Assembly: GCF_000691225.1 (NCBI RefSeq)
Contig: NZ_JMSZ01000028.1
Span: 37,914 to 101,913, forward strand
Direction: 5' to 3'
Source of the DNA: Nitrincola lacisaponensis
GTDB lineage: Bacteria; Pseudomonadota; Gammaproteobacteria; Pseudomonadales; Balneatricaceae
DNA length: 64,000 nucleotides
Under the pieces are notes generated by a model, which did no database searches, had not been told where the DNA came from, and worked only from the letters and a program-made list of their open reading frames with translations. The stretch's first letter is position 1. Each line of letters begins with the position of its first letter. The translations under genes and the position numbers were made by a program. Shown in pieces: positions 29,572-39,627 of the stretch.

Positions 29572-30978
29572 TCAGACTGAGTAGTAGAGATCGAACTCGA
29601 CAGGGTGCGTAGTCATATTGACACGTTCCACATCGGCACGCTTCAGTTTGATGTATGCATCCAGCATATCCTTGGAGAACACACCGCCCTTGGTCAGGAA
29701 CTCGTGGTCTGCTTCCAGGGCATCCAGTGCTTCAGTCAGACTGGAAGCCACTGTCGGGATCGCCAGTGCTTCTTCAGGCGGCAGATCGTACAGGTCTTTA
29801 TCTGCTGGATCGCCAGGATGGATCTTGTTCTGGATACCATCGATACCCGCCATCAACAGTGCGGCAAAGCACAGGTAAGGGTTGGCAGCAGGATCCGGGA
29901 AACGTGCTTCTACACGACGCGCCTTAGGCGTAGTGGTGTAAGGAATACGCAGTGATGCAGAGCGGTTACGGGCAGAATACGCCAGCATAACAGGTGCTTC
30001 AAAACCAGGTACCAGACGCTTGTAGGAGTTGGTAGACGGGTTACACAGTGCATTCAATGCTTTAGCGTGCTTGATAATACCGCCGATGTAGTAGAGTGCA
30101 TATTCACTCAGACCACCGTAGCCGTCACCCGCGAAGATATTCTTGCCATCTTTGGACATGGACAGGTGAACATGCATACCTGAACCGTTATCACCTACCA
30201 GAGGCTTAGGCATGAAGGTTGCTGTTTTACCGTAGGCATGCGCAACGTTGTGTACGCAGTATTTCAGAATCTGAACTTCGTCCGCTTTCTTGACCAGGGT
30301 GTTACCACGCACACCGATTTCACACTGACCAGCAGTCGCTACTTCGTGGTGGTGAACTTCGATAGTCAGCCCCATGGCTTCCATGGCATCACACATCGCG
30401 GCACGCAGGTCGTGCAGAGAATCGATTGGCGGAACAGGGAAGTACCCCCCTTTCACGCGTGGACGGTGACCGGTATTACCACCTTCGATTTTGTGGTTAG
30501 ACGCCCAGGAGGCTTCTTCAGAAGAAATGGTGTAACCGCAGCCACCAATATCCGCATGCCAGGTCACTTCATCAAATACGAAGAATTCAGGCTCCGGGCC
30601 CAACATGGCGGAGTCAGCAATACCGGTAGATGCCAGATACTGTTCTGCACGCAGTGCAACAGAACGCGGATCACGGTCATAACCCTGACCTGTTGCAGGC
30701 TCGACGATGTTGCAGCGAACAATGATGGTCGGCGCTTCAGAGAACGGATCCAGGATAGAGGCGGAATCATCCGGCATCAGGATCATGTCAGACTCGTTGA
30801 TGCCTTTCCATCCGGCGATAGAAGAACCATCGAACATTTTACCTTCTTCGAAGAAGGAATCACCCATATCTGACACAGGGATGGTCACATGCTGCTCTTT
30901 ACCTTTGAAATCGGTGAAACGCATATCCACCCATTTCGCATTGTGTTCTTTAATCAGATTCAGAGTATGCTCTGACAT
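29572..30978 (-). CDS. glnA: Glutamine synthetase, type I
   Basis: This 468-residue enzyme makes glutamine from glutamate, ammonia and ATP as a dodecamer. The ATP and substrate motifs [14 protein letters not shown] and NRSASLRIP are intact. The adenylylation site is Y397 in [11 protein letters not shown], the same number as in E. coli, so GlnE control is expected. The ATG is preceded by TAGGAG. Upstream are a near-consensus sigma-54 promoter and two NtrC sites. The ntrB and ntrC genes follow behind a terminator. Confidence 0.98.
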   Translation of the reverse strand: MSEHTLNLIKEHNAKWVDMRFTDFKGKEQHVTIPVSDMGDSFFEEGKMFDGSSIAGWKGINESDMILMPDDSASILDPFSEAPTIIVRCNIVEPATGQGYDRDPRSVALRAEQYLASTGIADSAMLGPEPEFFVFDEVTWHADIGGCGYTISSEEASWASNHKIEGGNTGHRPRVKGGYFPVPPIDSLHDLRAAMCDAMEAMGLTIEVHHHEVATAGQCEIGVRGNTLVKKADEVQILKYCVHNVAHAYGKTATFMPKPLVGDNGSGMHVHLSMSKDGKNIFAGDGYGGLSEYALYYIGGIIKHAKALNALCNPSTNSYKRLVPGFEAPVMLAYSARNRSASLRIPYTTTPKARRVEARFPDPAANPYLCFAALLMAGIDGIQNKIHPGDPADKDLYDLPPEEALAIPTVASSLTEALDALEADHEFLTKGGVFSKDMLDAYIKLKRADVERVNMTTHPVEFDLYYSV

Positions 30979-31063
30979 AGGACGCTCCTACATTGCTTCA
31001 ATATAAATTGCTATAAGCCGGATCCGCCGGTTTCATGCCGACACGACTGCTTGAAATTAATAA

Positions 31064-31079
31064 AGCAAACCCCGTGCCA
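31064..31079 (-). promoter_or_regulatory. Sigma-54 promoter of glnA
   Basis: On the minus strand TGGCACGGGGTTTGCT is a full match to TGGCACG-N4-TTGCT with GG-N10-GC. The predicted start is near 31053, about 75 bp before the glnA ATG. Confidence 0.85.
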
Positions 31080-31142
31080 GCCGCTGAAACCCTGTTATTT
31101 CCAGCAAATATAACCGTTACAGCCTTTCGCGCCATCTTTTTA

Positions 31143-31159
31143 TGCACCACAAGAGTGCA
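31143..31159. promoter_or_regulatory. NtrC site 1 of glnA
   Basis: TGCACC-ACAAG-AGTGCA is centred about 98 bp upstream of the predicted glnA sigma-54 start. The arms differ from a perfect palindrome at one position. Confidence 0.8.
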
Positions 31160-31173
31160 TATTAGATTAAATC

Positions 31174-31190
31174 AGCACCTAAACAGTGCA
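31174..31190. promoter_or_regulatory. NtrC site 2 of glnA
   Basis: AGCACC-TAAAC-AGTGCA is centred 31 bp (three helical turns) beyond site 1. This reproduces the paired enhancer geometry at E. coli glnAp2. A GTGCATCGA repeat recurs 30 bp further on at 31216-31224. Confidence 0.72.
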
Positions 31191-31328
31191 TCGAGGCCCA
31201 GTAAGTTCTGTTAATGTGCATCGACTCGCTAATACTACGCCAATTCAGGGTTTCTTGCGCTATCGCAGTGCACCATTTTGATTAAATCACCTGAACAAAC
31301 TTTCGTCGATTGTTCCGACAGAGTCACG

Positions 31329-31334
31329 TATAAT
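31329..31334 (+). promoter_or_regulatory. Candidate -10 element of typA
   Basis: A perfect TATAAT lies 34 bp before the GTG start. No clear -35 is seen at 17 bp; TTGTTC at 31310 is too close. Confidence 0.35.
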
Positions 31335-31367
31335 GCGCCTCTTTACAAAGAAATCTGGAACACTCCT

Positions 31368-33176
31368 GTGATCGAAAACCTGAGAAATATCGCCATCATC
31401 GCCCACGTTGACCATGGTAAAACCACCCTGGTTGATAAACTCCTGCAACAGTCCGGTACACTGACACGTCGTGACGAAAGTGCTGAACGTATCATGGACT
31501 CCAATGACCAGGAGCGTGAGCGCGGCATCACCATTCTGGCCAAAAACACGGCTATTAAATGGAACGACTACCGTATCAATATCGTTGACACCCCCGGGCA
31601 CGCCGACTTCGGCGGCGAGGTTGAACGTGTACTTTCCATGGTGGACTCTGTGCTGCTGCTGGTCGATGCGGTAGATGGCCCGATGCCTCAGACCCGTTTC
31701 GTTACTCAGAAAGCCTTTGCCCAGGGTCTGAATCCTATTGTGGTCATCAACAAAATTGACCGTCCCGGTGCACGCCCGGATTGGGTTATGGACCAGGTAT
31801 TTGACCTGTTTGACAATCTGGGGGCGACCGATGAGCAGTTGGACTTCCCTGTAGTTTATGCGTCAGCACTGAACGGTATTGCCGGTCTGGACCATGAAGC
31901 TATGGCCGATGACATGACGCCACTCTTCGAAGCGATCGTCAAACATGTGCATCCACCGCGCGTTGATGCAGATGGTCCATTGCAGATGCAGATTTCAGCA
32001 CTGGACTACAACAGTTATGTAGGCGTCATCGGTGTGGGTCGTATCTCTCGTGGCCGCATCAAAACCAACACACCGGTCAAAGTAATCGACAGCCATGCTG
32101 GGCTGCGCTCAGGTCGCGTATTACAGATCATGGGTTACCACGGTCTTGAGCGTGTCGAAGTTACTGAAGCAGAAGCCGGCGATATCGTGTGTGTCACTGG
32201 TCTTGACCAGCTGAACATCTCCGACACGCTGTGTGATCCCAACTGCGTTGAGGCACTGCCCGCGCTGTCAGTTGATGAGCCTACCGTTTCCATGACCTTC
32301 CAGGTCAATGACTCACCTTTCGCAGGTCAGGATGGCAAGTTTGTCACCAGTCGTAACATCAAGGAGCGCCTGGAGCGTGAACTGATTCACAACGTTGCCC
32401 TGCGTGTAGAGCCAGGCGAAACACCGGAGAAGTTCAAGGTTTCCGGTCGTGGTGAGCTGCACCTGTCAGTCCTGATTGAATCCATGCGTCGCGAAGGCTT
32501 CGAGCTGGGTGTTTCCCGTCCTGAAGTTATTCAGAAAGAGATCGATGGCGAAATCCGCGAGCCTTATGAGCTGGTCATGCTGGACGTTGAAGAACAGCAT
32601 CAGGGCTCGGTCATTGAAGAACTGGGTAAACGCAAAGGTGACATGACCAACATGGAAGTGGATGGCAAAGGCCGTGTCCGCGTTACCTTCATGATCCCGT
32701 CACGAGGCCTGATCGGTTTCCGCAGTCAGTTCATGACCATGACCTCTGGTACCGGTATCATGACATCGATCTTCGACCACTATGGTCGAGTCAAAGACGG
32801 TGAAATGGGCGAGCGTAACAACGGCGTACTGGTCTCGATGGTCAATGGCAAGGTACTGGCTTTCGCTCTGTTCAATCTGCAGGACCGTGGCCGTCTGTTC
32901 ATCCCACCAAATATCGATGTCTACGAGGGCATGGTTATCGGTATCCACAGCCGCTCCAATGACCTGGTGGTCAACCCGACCAAAGGCAAGCAGCTGACCA
33001 ATATCCGCGCATCCGGTACTGATGAAAACATCGTGCTGACGCCGCCTATCCAGTTCTCACTGGAGCAGGCTCTGGACTTTATTGAAGATGACGAACTGGT
33101 TGAGGTGACACCGAACCACATTCGTATCCGCAAAAAGTTACTGAAAGAAAACGAACGCAAGCGCAACAAAAAGTAA
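31368..33176 (+). CDS. typA: Ribosome-associated GTPase TypA/BipA
   Basis: This 602-residue translational GTPase acts in 50S assembly and stress or cold responses. G1 is AHVDHGKTT (12-20), followed by the RGITI switch, [14 protein letters not shown] and NKID. EF-G-like domains and the BipA-specific C-terminal domain follow. The GTG at 31368 is chosen because it gives the family N-terminus [20 protein letters not shown]; an in-frame ATG at 31278 would add 30 unrelated residues and cross the TATAAT. It is divergent from glnA. Confidence 0.95.
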   Translation: MIENLRNIAIIAHVDHGKTTLVDKLLQQSGTLTRRDESAERIMDSNDQERERGITILAKNTAIKWNDYRINIVDTPGHADFGGEVERVLSMVDSVLLLVDAVDGPMPQTRFVTQKAFAQGLNPIVVINKIDRPGARPDWVMDQVFDLFDNLGATDEQLDFPVVYASALNGIAGLDHEAMADDMTPLFEAIVKHVHPPRVDADGPLQMQISALDYNSYVGVIGVGRISRGRIKTNTPVKVIDSHAGLRSGRVLQIMGYHGLERVEVTEAEAGDIVCVTGLDQLNISDTLCDPNCVEALPALSVDEPTVSMTFQVNDSPFAGQDGKFVTSRNIKERLERELIHNVALRVEPGETPEKFKVSGRGELHLSVLIESMRREGFELGVSRPEVIQKEIDGEIREPYELVMLDVEEQHQGSVIEELGKRKGDMTNMEVDGKGRVRVTFMIPSRGLIGFRSQFMTMTSGTGIMTSIFDHYGRVKDGEMGERNNGVLVSMVNGKVLAFALFNLQDRGRLFIPPNIDVYEGMVIGIHSRSNDLVVNPTKGKQLTNIRASGTDENIVLTPPIQFSLEQALDFIEDDELVEVTPNHIRIRKKLLKENERKRNKK

Positions 33177-33191
33177 CTCTCTGGTACACTG

Positions 33192-33217
33192 AAAGGGCAG
33201 CTTAAGGCTGCCTTTTT
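33192..33217 (+). terminator. Terminator of typA
   Basis: AAAGGGCAGC and GCTGCCTTTTT pair around a TTAAG loop, followed by the T-run, 16 bp after the typA stop. Confidence 0.85.
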
Positions 33218-33254
33218 GCTGTCTGTCACTTTCACGCTGCGATTTCTGGAGTCC

Positions 33255-34211
33255 ATGATCATGCGTACGCTGTACCCTGACATCTCGCCCTATGCTGAAT
33301 ACTGGCTGGATGTCGATTCAACACACCGCCTCTATGTTGAGGAAAGCGGTAATCCATCAGGCATCCCGGTGATTTTTATTCACGGTGGTCCCGGCGGCGG
33401 TACATCAGCAGCACACCGATCCTTCTTCAATCCCGAACGCTACCGTATCATTCTGTTTGATCAGCGCGGCTGCGGACGCTCAACGCCTCATGCCAGCCTG
33501 GAAAATAACACTACGGCAGATCTGGTTCAGGATATGGAGAAGATCCGCGATCACCTGAATATCGACACCTGGCTGCTGTTTGGCGGCTCCTGGGGCTCAA
33601 CACTGGCGCTAGCCTATGGCCAGGCACACCCGGAGCGGGTCAGCGGCATGATCCTGCGTGGTATTTTTCTGTGTCGCAAGCAGGATATTGACTGGTTTTA
33701 TCAACAGGGCGCCAGCGCGCTGTTTCCGGATTACTGGGCCGACTACCTGCAACCCATCCCGGTTGATGAGCGCCAGAATCTGTTACAGGCGTACTACCAG
33801 CGCCTGACATCAGATAACGAGATCGCACGCATGGCAGCTGCCAAGGCCTGGTCAATCTGGGAGGGACGCTGCTCGACGCTACATCCCAATCAGGATATCG
33901 CCCAGCATTTCGGCGAACCTCATGTCGCCCTGGCCATGGCGCGTATTGAAGCGCATTATTTCTATCACGGCTGTTTCATGCGCGAAAATCAGCTCATCGA
34001 AGATGCCGGGAAACTGCGTGACATCCCGATCACACTGGTGCATGGGCGCTACGATGTCGTCTGCCCGATTGAGCAGGCATTTGCCTTGCATCAGGTGCTC
34101 CCGCATGCGGAGTTCAATATCATCCGTGATGCAGGCCATTCGGCGTTTGAACCCGGCATCACGGATAACCTGATTCGGGCAACAGATCGCTTCGCACGCC
34201 AGCAGGCCTGA
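33255..34211 (+). CDS. pip: Prolyl aminopeptidase (proline iminopeptidase)
   Basis: This 318-residue alpha/beta hydrolase of peptidase family S33 removes N-terminal proline from peptides. The oxyanion motif HGGPGGG is at 43-49 and the nucleophile S112 is in GGSWGS. The acid is in GRYDVVCP and the histidine in DAGHSAFEP. The ATG at 33255 follows CTGGAG; ATG 33261 is a near alternative, and a longer reading from 33216 would start inside the typA terminator. The dtd gene begins 3 bp downstream. Confidence 0.93.
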   Translation: MIMRTLYPDISPYAEYWLDVDSTHRLYVEESGNPSGIPVIFIHGGPGGGTSAAHRSFFNPERYRIILFDQRGCGRSTPHASLENNTTADLVQDMEKIRDHLNIDTWLLFGGSWGSTLALAYGQAHPERVSGMILRGIFLCRKQDIDWFYQQGASALFPDYWADYLQPIPVDERQNLLQAYYQRLTSDNEIARMAAAKAWSIWEGRCSTLHPNQDIAQHFGEPHVALAMARIEAHYFYHGCFMRENQLIEDAGKLRDIPITLVHGRYDVVCPIEQAFALHQVLPHAEFNIIRDAGHSAFEPGITDNLIRATDRFARQQA

Positions 34212-34214
34212 CCG

Positions 34215-34652
34215 ATGAAAGGTCTGATCCAGCGTGTCAGTCATGCCTCAGTCAGCGTCGACCAGCAGCCAGTCGGCAGTATAGGTGCCGGTCTGCTGCT
34301 ATTACTGGGCGTGGAACGACAGGATACTGAACAGACCGCCGACAAGCTGCTGCATAAGCTGATCAACTACCGGGTGTTTGCCGATGCCGAAGGCAAAATG
34401 AATCTGAGCCTGCTGCAAACTGGCGGCGGTTTACTGATCGTCTCCCAGTTCACCCTGGTAGCCGACACCCGTAAAGGACTCCGCCCTGGCTTTTCACAGG
34501 GCGCGACACCCGCTGAAGGCGAACGCCTGTATCACTATTTTATACAGCAAGCCCGGCAGCAACTGCCACAAGTAGCCAGTGGCCGCTTTGGTGCCAATAT
34601 GCAGATCAGCCTGTGTAACGACGGTCCGGTGACTTTTTTACTGGAAAGCTGA
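34215..34652 (+). CDS. dtd: D-aminoacyl-tRNA deacylase
   Basis: This 145-residue homodimeric enzyme removes D-amino acids (and glycine from tRNA-Ala) from mischarged tRNAs. The catalytic SQFTL motif (after [19 protein letters not shown]) and the C-terminal [11 protein letters not shown] carrying the Gly-cisPro element are present. The start [13 protein letters not shown] is the family N-terminus. It is probably co-transcribed with pip. Confidence 0.96.
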   Translation: MKGLIQRVSHASVSVDQQPVGSIGAGLLLLLGVERQDTEQTADKLLHKLINYRVFADAEGKMNLSLLQTGGGLLIVSQFTLVADTRKGLRPGFSQGATPAEGERLYHYFIQQARQQLPQVASGRFGANMQISLCNDGPVTFLLES

Positions 34653-34750
34653 TCTGAGTCGATATAATTACCTGACGAACCCGGTGATTTTCTGTAAAAT
34701 CGCGCACTTTATTGCGTCTTTAGTCTAATCTATTCTGGAATTTCTCAACC

Positions 34751-36190
34751 ATGAGTTCACCTAAAATCTGGACCCACAAAGGCACCTTCCTGCTGGCAGC
34801 GGTAGGCTCTGCCGTAGGACTGGGTAACCTGTGGCGTTTCCCTTATCTCACCGGCGAAAACGGCGGTGGTGCGTTTATCCTGGTCTATGCCTTAACCATC
34901 GCGTTAGTCGGCATCCCGATTCTGATCGCAGAAACTCTGCTCGGCCGCGCCAGCCGCAAAAGCCCGATCATGGGTATGCAGTATCTGACCGAGTCACACA
35001 ATACCAGCCGTAACTGGCGTGCGATTGGCTGGATGGGAGCCTTTGCGGCGTTTATCATTCTCAGCTTCTATTCCGTTATTGCTGGCTGGGCAATTCATTA
35101 CACCGGGCTGATGTTCTCAGGGTCCTTAGTGGGTGCCGATGCGGCCACCATTGGTGAGTCCTTTGGCGACCTGCTGGCCTCACCCGGACTGTTGCTGACC
35201 TACCACACTCTGTTCATTCTGGCATCCGGACTGATCGTGGGCATGGGCATTCATAAAGGGATCGAAAACGGTCTGCGCTTCATGATGCCCGCCCTGTTTG
35301 TCATCCTGCTGATCGTACTCGGTTATGGCGTGGTCGCAGGCGATGTTGGCGCTGCGATGAGCTTTCTGTTTACCTTCAACCTGGCTGACCTGAGTCTGGA
35401 AGGCTGGTTACAGGCCATGGGGCAGTCCTTCTTCACCCTCAGTCTGGGCATGGGCGCCATCATGGCATACGGTGCATACATGTCCAGTGAAGCATCGCTG
35501 ACACGCACAGCCATCTCGATCGCATTTGTGGATACTGCCATCGCGCTGCTGGCTGGCATTGCGATCTTCTCGCTGGTGTTTGGCAGCGGTCTGGAAGCCG
35601 GACAGGGGCCGGGATTGATGTTTGTCACCTTGCCGATTGCCTTTGCGGAACTGCCTGCAGGCTGGCTAATTGGCGGCGTATTCTTCATTCTGGTTATAGG
35701 TGCGGCAATTACCTCCTCTATCTCACTGGTAGAGCCTGTAGCCGCTTACCTGGTAGAGCGCTTTGGTCTGAGCCGTCCGATTGCGGTCACGCTGATGATC
35801 ACTTTTTGCTGGCTTCTCGGATTGCTGACCGTATTCAGTTTCAACTACTGGTCAGAAGGCACTATTACGCATGACTGGTTTGGACGTTCGCCTTTCGATG
35901 TACTGGAGTTCATCACCAACATTCTGATGCCGCTGGGCGGTCTGTTGATTGCCTTGTTTGCGGGCTGGGCATTGAGCCGTGAAGAAGTGCTGCGCGAGAT
36001 GTCAACCAATGATACCTGGTTCCAGTGCTGGCAGTTCCTGGTACGTTTTGTGGCACCGACCGCCGTTGCGTTTGTCTTCCTGCGCACCATGCCACAAATT
36101 GATGGTTATCTGATCCCGGCAGTGGGATCGGTCCTGCTCATCGGTGCATTCACCGCTGGCAGAACCTTTATCCAGCAGCGTCAGTCGTAA
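34751..36190 (+). CDS. Sodium-dependent transporter, SNF (NSS) family
   Basis: This 479-residue inner-membrane protein has about 11-12 helices and a LeuT-type fold. The N-terminal signature AVGSAVGLGNLWRFPYL carries the sodium and substrate site of helix 1. It is a likely Na+-coupled amino acid importer; the substrate is not readable. The upstream gap contains GTCTTTAGTCTAA (34716-34728), which partly matches the candidate CrbR repeat, and a TATAAT at 34663-34668. Its end overlaps the convergent gene by 10 bp. Confidence 0.9.
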   Translation: MSSPKIWTHKGTFLLAAVGSAVGLGNLWRFPYLTGENGGGAFILVYALTIALVGIPILIAETLLGRASRKSPIMGMQYLTESHNTSRNWRAIGWMGAFAAFIILSFYSVIAGWAIHYTGLMFSGSLVGADAATIGESFGDLLASPGLLLTYHTLFILASGLIVGMGIHKGIENGLRFMMPALFVILLIVLGYGVVAGDVGAAMSFLFTFNLADLSLEGWLQAMGQSFFTLSLGMGAIMAYGAYMSSEASLTRTAISIAFVDTAIALLAGIAIFSLVFGSGLEAGQGPGLMFVTLPIAFAELPAGWLIGGVFFILVIGAAITSSISLVEPVAAYLVERFGLSRPIAVTLMITFCWLLGLLTVFSFNYWSEGTITHDWFGRSPFDVLEFITNILMPLGGLLIALFAGWALSREEVLREMSTNDTWFQCWQFLVRFVAPTAVAFVFLRTMPQIDGYLIPAVGSVLLIGAFTAGRTFIQQRQS

Positions 36191-36831
36191 GACGCTGATC
36201 CCTGTTTGTCCGCTTGCCAATGCAGGCGGGCAAACAGCACCGAGCCGTACAAAACCAATACATAACCCAGTAATTCCAGCCCCTCCTGCACTGAGTTCTT
36301 TACCAGTGCTGGCGCATTCATGCCCGCTCCCGAATCAAGAATGGCGCTCCAGAGTGAACCGGTACCAAAGATGCGGCTAAAGAACAGGACGATTGCCAAT
36401 CCAGCCAGGATGTAGGCAAACGGATAAGAGCGCGTCGCTTCAGCCATGGCGGGAACCACTGTACGCCGACAGATAGCTGCCAGCCCAAGGCTTAACAGCA
36501 CAACCAGTGCGACCGGATACTTCCAGAAACCATGCCGGATCATATCAAACAGATAATCCAGCTCACGCAGCCACATGGACAGCAGCAGTCCCGCAACCAG
36601 AATCAGAAAACCTCGCTGTTCTGGTAACCTGAACGCCATCACATAGATTAACAACGTAGATGCCAGCAACATCAGTTCCTGACTGATCTCAGTAACACCA
36701 TGTTCAGGCATACCATGCTTGAGCACCGTCACATCCAGAATAACGGCCACAGGTGCCCAGAGCATGCCCAGTACCAGCAACAGAAAGCTCAATGCAGCCT
36801 GCTTGATCCTTTTCAGATCGTTATTTTCCAT
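36181..36831 (-). CDS. Hypothetical integral membrane protein
   Basis: This encodes 216 residues with about six hydrophobic helices (roughly 12-32, 50-65, 72-88, 103-120, 136-153, 185-203) and a basic N-terminus MENNDLKRIKQ. I do not recognise the family. A GGAGAGAGG ribosome site precedes the ATG. It lies 85 bp downstream of the alpha-E gene on the same strand, so it may be the last gene of the ATP-grasp/alpha-E operon, but the gap leaves this open. Its last codons overlap the end of the SNF transporter gene. Confidence 0.75.
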   Translation of the reverse strand: MENNDLKRIKQAALSFLLLVLGMLWAPVAVILDVTVLKHGMPEHGVTEISQELMLLASTLLIYVMAFRLPEQRGFLILVAGLLLSMWLRELDYLFDMIRHGFWKYPVALVVLLSLGLAAICRRTVVPAMAEATRSYPFAYILAGLAIVLFFSRIFGTGSLWSAILDSGAGMNAPALVKNSVQEGLELLGYVLVLYGSVLFARLHWQADKQGSASYD

Positions 36832-36916
36832 CTGCGCCTCTCTCCACAGGATTCAAAAGCGCTATTGTCATCCAGACAGCAGTCCTTTGTCGAGGCGCGA
36901 CTCAGTGGCCAGCAAG

Positions 36917-37900
36917 TCAGGCCGAGGTTTGCCGCTGCGCCAGCTCCGCCAACGCACGACTTTCCTCCACCAAGCGGAACCAGGTATCTGCAATCTGATC
37001 ATGCAACTGACTGATATCAATCTGTATCTCATCGATAAAGTCATGCAGTTTATCTGGCTCTGCAGCCAGTAATGAGACATCGGCCTGGGTCAGATCCTGC
37101 CGGCAGTGTTCAACCGCAGCCAGAGCATTGGCACTGCCCGGAAGGGTTTCCAGTTCCCGGCCTATGCGTGCGATACAACAGGCTACCGCCCGGGGAAAGC
37201 GCTGATCCTGCAACAGGAAACGCAGCACATCCGGTCCACGAACACGCAAACGTACATGCTGACGGTACATCTGAAAGCCTGTCAATGACTTGAGTACACT
37301 GACCCATTGCAGCGTTTCGAAGGGTGTAAAATCATCTGAATTACGTGGCAACAAATTGGCAGAACGCACATCGATGATACGGGTCGTCATATCGGCACGC
37401 TCGATCTGACGTCCGAGCATCAAAAACGTGCGCGTCTGGGTGTAACTCAAGGTACCCGCAATCATGCCATTGACTGCCTCACAGCTGCGAATGACCCGGT
37501 TCAGAAATACATCACGGTTACGAGGATTAATGCCGGACTCCACCTGGTGGCTGACGGTCAGGTATAGCTGGTTAACCTCCTCCCAGATACGACGCGGCAT
37601 CACATCGCGTGTGGTGCGCAGGTTTTCTCGCGCCGCGGCCAGCGAAGCGATAATAGAACCGCTATAACGCCGGTCACCACAGAGGAAGTTCAACACACTG
37701 GTTTCATCGCGCTCACTGTAGTGTTGATCAAACACCTCTTCACTGCCGGTAATGGTTACCAGGGTCGACCAGCCCAGTCGATTGGCACGCGGAAAATCCA
37801 GTAATAAATGACTGTTAACACTGATCAGACGAGCAGTATCCTCTGCACGCTCCAGATAGCGCGCCAGCCAATACACGTTTTCAGCAACTCTTGATAACAT
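36917..37900 (-). CDS. Alpha-E domain-containing protein
   Basis: This 327-residue all-helical protein of the alpha-E family (COG2307) begins MLSRVAENVYWLARYLERAED, the family hallmark. Its activity is unknown. Alpha-E proteins are almost always encoded or fused with circularly permuted ATP-grasp ligases and transglutaminases, a context from which a peptide-ligating pathway has been predicted. It follows the ATP-grasp gene with a 3-bp gap and a GAGGG ribosome site. A second alpha-E copy is fused to an ATP-grasp domain at 43044-45650. Confidence 0.9.
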   Translation of the reverse strand: MLSRVAENVYWLARYLERAEDTARLISVNSHLLLDFPRANRLGWSTLVTITGSEEVFDQHYSERDETSVLNFLCGDRRYSGSIIASLAAARENLRTTRDVMPRRIWEEVNQLYLTVSHQVESGINPRNRDVFLNRVIRSCEAVNGMIAGTLSYTQTRTFLMLGRQIERADMTTRIIDVRSANLLPRNSDDFTPFETLQWVSVLKSLTGFQMYRQHVRLRVRGPDVLRFLLQDQRFPRAVACCIARIGRELETLPGSANALAAVEHCRQDLTQADVSLLAAEPDKLHDFIDEIQIDISQLHDQIADTWFRLVEESRALAELAQRQTSA

Positions 37901-37903
37901 GGC

Positions 37904-39361
37904 TCAGCCCTCTTTCTCGTCAACAATCCAGGTATCTTTACTGCCACCCCCCTGAGAGGAATTTACCACCAATGAACCTTTGGTCATGGCGACACGGGTC
38001 AGACCACCGGTTGTCACATAGGTCTCACCACCTCCCGACAGGATAAAAGGCCGCAAATCGACATGGCGCGGTTCCATGGCATGACCACACAGCGTCGGCG
38101 CTGTCGATAACTTCAGGGTCGGTTGCGCCATATAGTTGCGCGGATTGGCACGAATCAGTTCAGCGAAGGCTTTACGTTCACGTTTGGTAGCATGCGGACC
38201 GATCAACATGCCATAACCTCCTGATTCATTCGCTGGTTTGACCACCAGCTTGTCGAGGTTGGCCAGTACATACTCCCGATCCTCCTCAAACATGCACAGA
38301 TAACTGGGCACATTGGGCAATAGTGGTTCCTGATCGAGATAATAACGAATGATCTGAGGCACAAAGGCATAGACAACCTTATCATCAGCCACACCTGCAC
38401 CCGGTGCATTAGCCAGCGCCACCTTGCCAGCACGCCAGGCACGCATCAGGCCCGGAACACCCAGCATGGAATCCGGATGAAACACTTCGGGGTCCAGAAA
38501 CATATCGTCAATACGACGGTAAATGACATCAACACGCTGCAGGCCATTGACTGTTTTCATGTACACGCAGTCATCATCACTGACCAGCAGATCCGAACCC
38601 TCGACCAGCTCCACTCCCATTTGTTGTGCCAGATAGGAGTGTTCGTAGTAAGCAGAATTATAAATACCCGGGGTCAACACCACGATCTGAGGATCATCCC
38701 CCGGCCGGGGAGACATGGATGCCAGCATGTCAAACAGCTGATCTGTATAGTCATCCACTGGCTGGATCCGCCCGGTTGCAAACAACTCTGGCAAAACTCG
38801 CTTGGTGACATTACGGTTTTCCAGCATATAGGAAACGCCGGACGGCACACGCAGGTTATCCTCCAGCACATAGAGCGTCCCGTCATTGTCACGTACCAGA
38901 TCAGAACCACAGATATGTGCCCATACACGGTGTGGTGGCGAAATGCCGACACACTGGGGACGGAAATTCACTGACTGGGCCAGTACCTCAGCGGGTACGA
39001 CACCATCTTTGATAATACGTTGATCGTGATACAGATCGTCAATAAACAGATTGAGCGCCTGGACACGCTGGCGCAAGCCCGCTGCCGTTTTCTCCCATTC
39101 AGGGCGCGGTATGATTCTGGGTACCGGATCAAAAGGCCAGGCTCGATCAATCATGCTGCCTTCTGTATAGACCGTGAAGGTGATCCCCATGGTCTGAATT
39201 GCAACATCCACCGCATGCTTGTGCTCTATCAGCTCAGCGGCTTCCAGTTTCTCAAAATAATCACACAGCATTCGGGCCTCAGGCCTGGGCTGTCCGGGTG
39301 CGGCGATCAACTCATCATAAAAACCATTGCACGCATACTCTTGCCAGTTCACTTTCGTCAT
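37904..39361 (-). CDS. Circularly permuted type 2 ATP-grasp protein
   Basis: This 485-residue predicted ATP-dependent amide ligase belongs to the COG2308 family. Active features are intact: the metal-binding E-D-N in VLEDNLRVPSG (165-175), basic YRRIDD (281-286), the ATP-binding K375 with glycine loop ESGGYG (VVKPANESGGYG), and NSSQGGGSKD (467-476). It is the first gene of the leftward operon with alpha-E. A sigma-54 promoter and an NtrC-type site lie directly upstream. Substrates are unknown; the fold joins a carboxylate to an amine. Its paralogue in the opposite operon has lost these residues. Confidence 0.9.
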   Translation of the reverse strand: MTKVNWQEYACNGFYDELIAAPGQPRPEARMLCDYFEKLEAAELIEHKHAVDVAIQTMGITFTVYTEGSMIDRAWPFDPVPRIIPRPEWEKTAAGLRQRVQALNLFIDDLYHDQRIIKDGVVPAEVLAQSVNFRPQCVGISPPHRVWAHICGSDLVRDNDGTLYVLEDNLRVPSGVSYMLENRNVTKRVLPELFATGRIQPVDDYTDQLFDMLASMSPRPGDDPQIVVLTPGIYNSAYYEHSYLAQQMGVELVEGSDLLVSDDDCVYMKTVNGLQRVDVIYRRIDDMFLDPEVFHPDSMLGVPGLMRAWRAGKVALANAPGAGVADDKVVYAFVPQIIRYYLDQEPLLPNVPSYLCMFEEDREYVLANLDKLVVKPANESGGYGMLIGPHATKRERKAFAELIRANPRNYMAQPTLKLSTAPTLCGHAMEPRHVDLRPFILSGGGETYVTTGGLTRVAMTKGSLVVNSSQGGGSKDTWIVDEKEG

Positions 39362-39403
39362 AGCGTGTATCCACTGTTGTCATCTGAACGATAGTGTTTC
39401 TTT

Positions 39404-39419
39404 TGCAATTGCTGTACCA
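39404..39419 (-). promoter_or_regulatory. Sigma-54 promoter of the ATP-grasp/alpha-E operon
   Basis: On the minus strand TGGTACAGCAATTGCA has GG-N10-GC and the TTGCA -12 box. The predicted start near 39393 lies about 32 bp before the ATP-grasp ATG. The NtrC-type site is centred about 100 bp upstream. Confidence 0.6.
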
Positions 39420-39484
39420 GCTTCTGTAGGCCATACGCCCCAGCCAGCCTTTGCAAGCCGGAGCACGCACCCAAACAGCTCATG

Positions 39485-39501
39485 TGCACCATTATAGTGC
39501 C
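39485..39501. promoter_or_regulatory. NtrC-type site shared by divergent operons
   Basis: TGCACC-ATTAT-AGTGCC matches the glnA NtrC site TGCACC-N5-AGTGCA in all but one arm base. It sits in the 318-bp divergent gap, about 100 bp from the leftward and 145 bp from the rightward predicted sigma-54 start. No convincing gene lies in this gap. Confidence 0.65.
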
Positions 39502-39611
39502 AAATACGCCCCTCAACTGGGCGCTTTGCCGCATTTCGTCTCACAGTACGAAGGGCGGAAACCTTTACCAATCCCCAGATCCGGTTATTTTTCTGAAAGA
39601 CTGCCGGGTTG

Positions 39612-39627
39612 TGGCATATCTGTTGCT
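39612..39627 (+). promoter_or_regulatory. Sigma-54 promoter of the transglutaminase/amidoligase operon
   Basis: TGGCATATCTGTTGCT has GG-N10-GC and close matches to both boxes (TGGCA and TTGCT). The predicted start near 39638 lies about 42 bp before the ATG at 39680. Confidence 0.65.

Noticed and set aside
30238..30873. 211-codon open frame opposite glnA
   Set aside because: Antisense shadow of glnA with arbitrary composition and no family resemblance.
31278..31367. N-terminal extension of TypA from the ATG at 31278
   Set aside because: The 30 extra residues match no TypA family start and would cross the TATAAT; the GTG at 31368 gives the canonical N-terminus.
33216..33254. Longer N-terminus for the prolyl aminopeptidase
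   Set aside because: It would begin within the typA terminator; the ATG at 33255 has a ribosome site and a normal family start.
34716..34728. GTCTTTAGTCTAA as a definite CrbR operator of the SNF transporter
   Set aside because: The left arm is GTC rather than GAC and it lies only about 25 bp from the ATG; kept only as a weak relative of the motif.
38477..38974. 165-codon open frame opposite the ATP-grasp gene
   Set aside because: Shadow of a gene with intact conserved motifs on the other strand.
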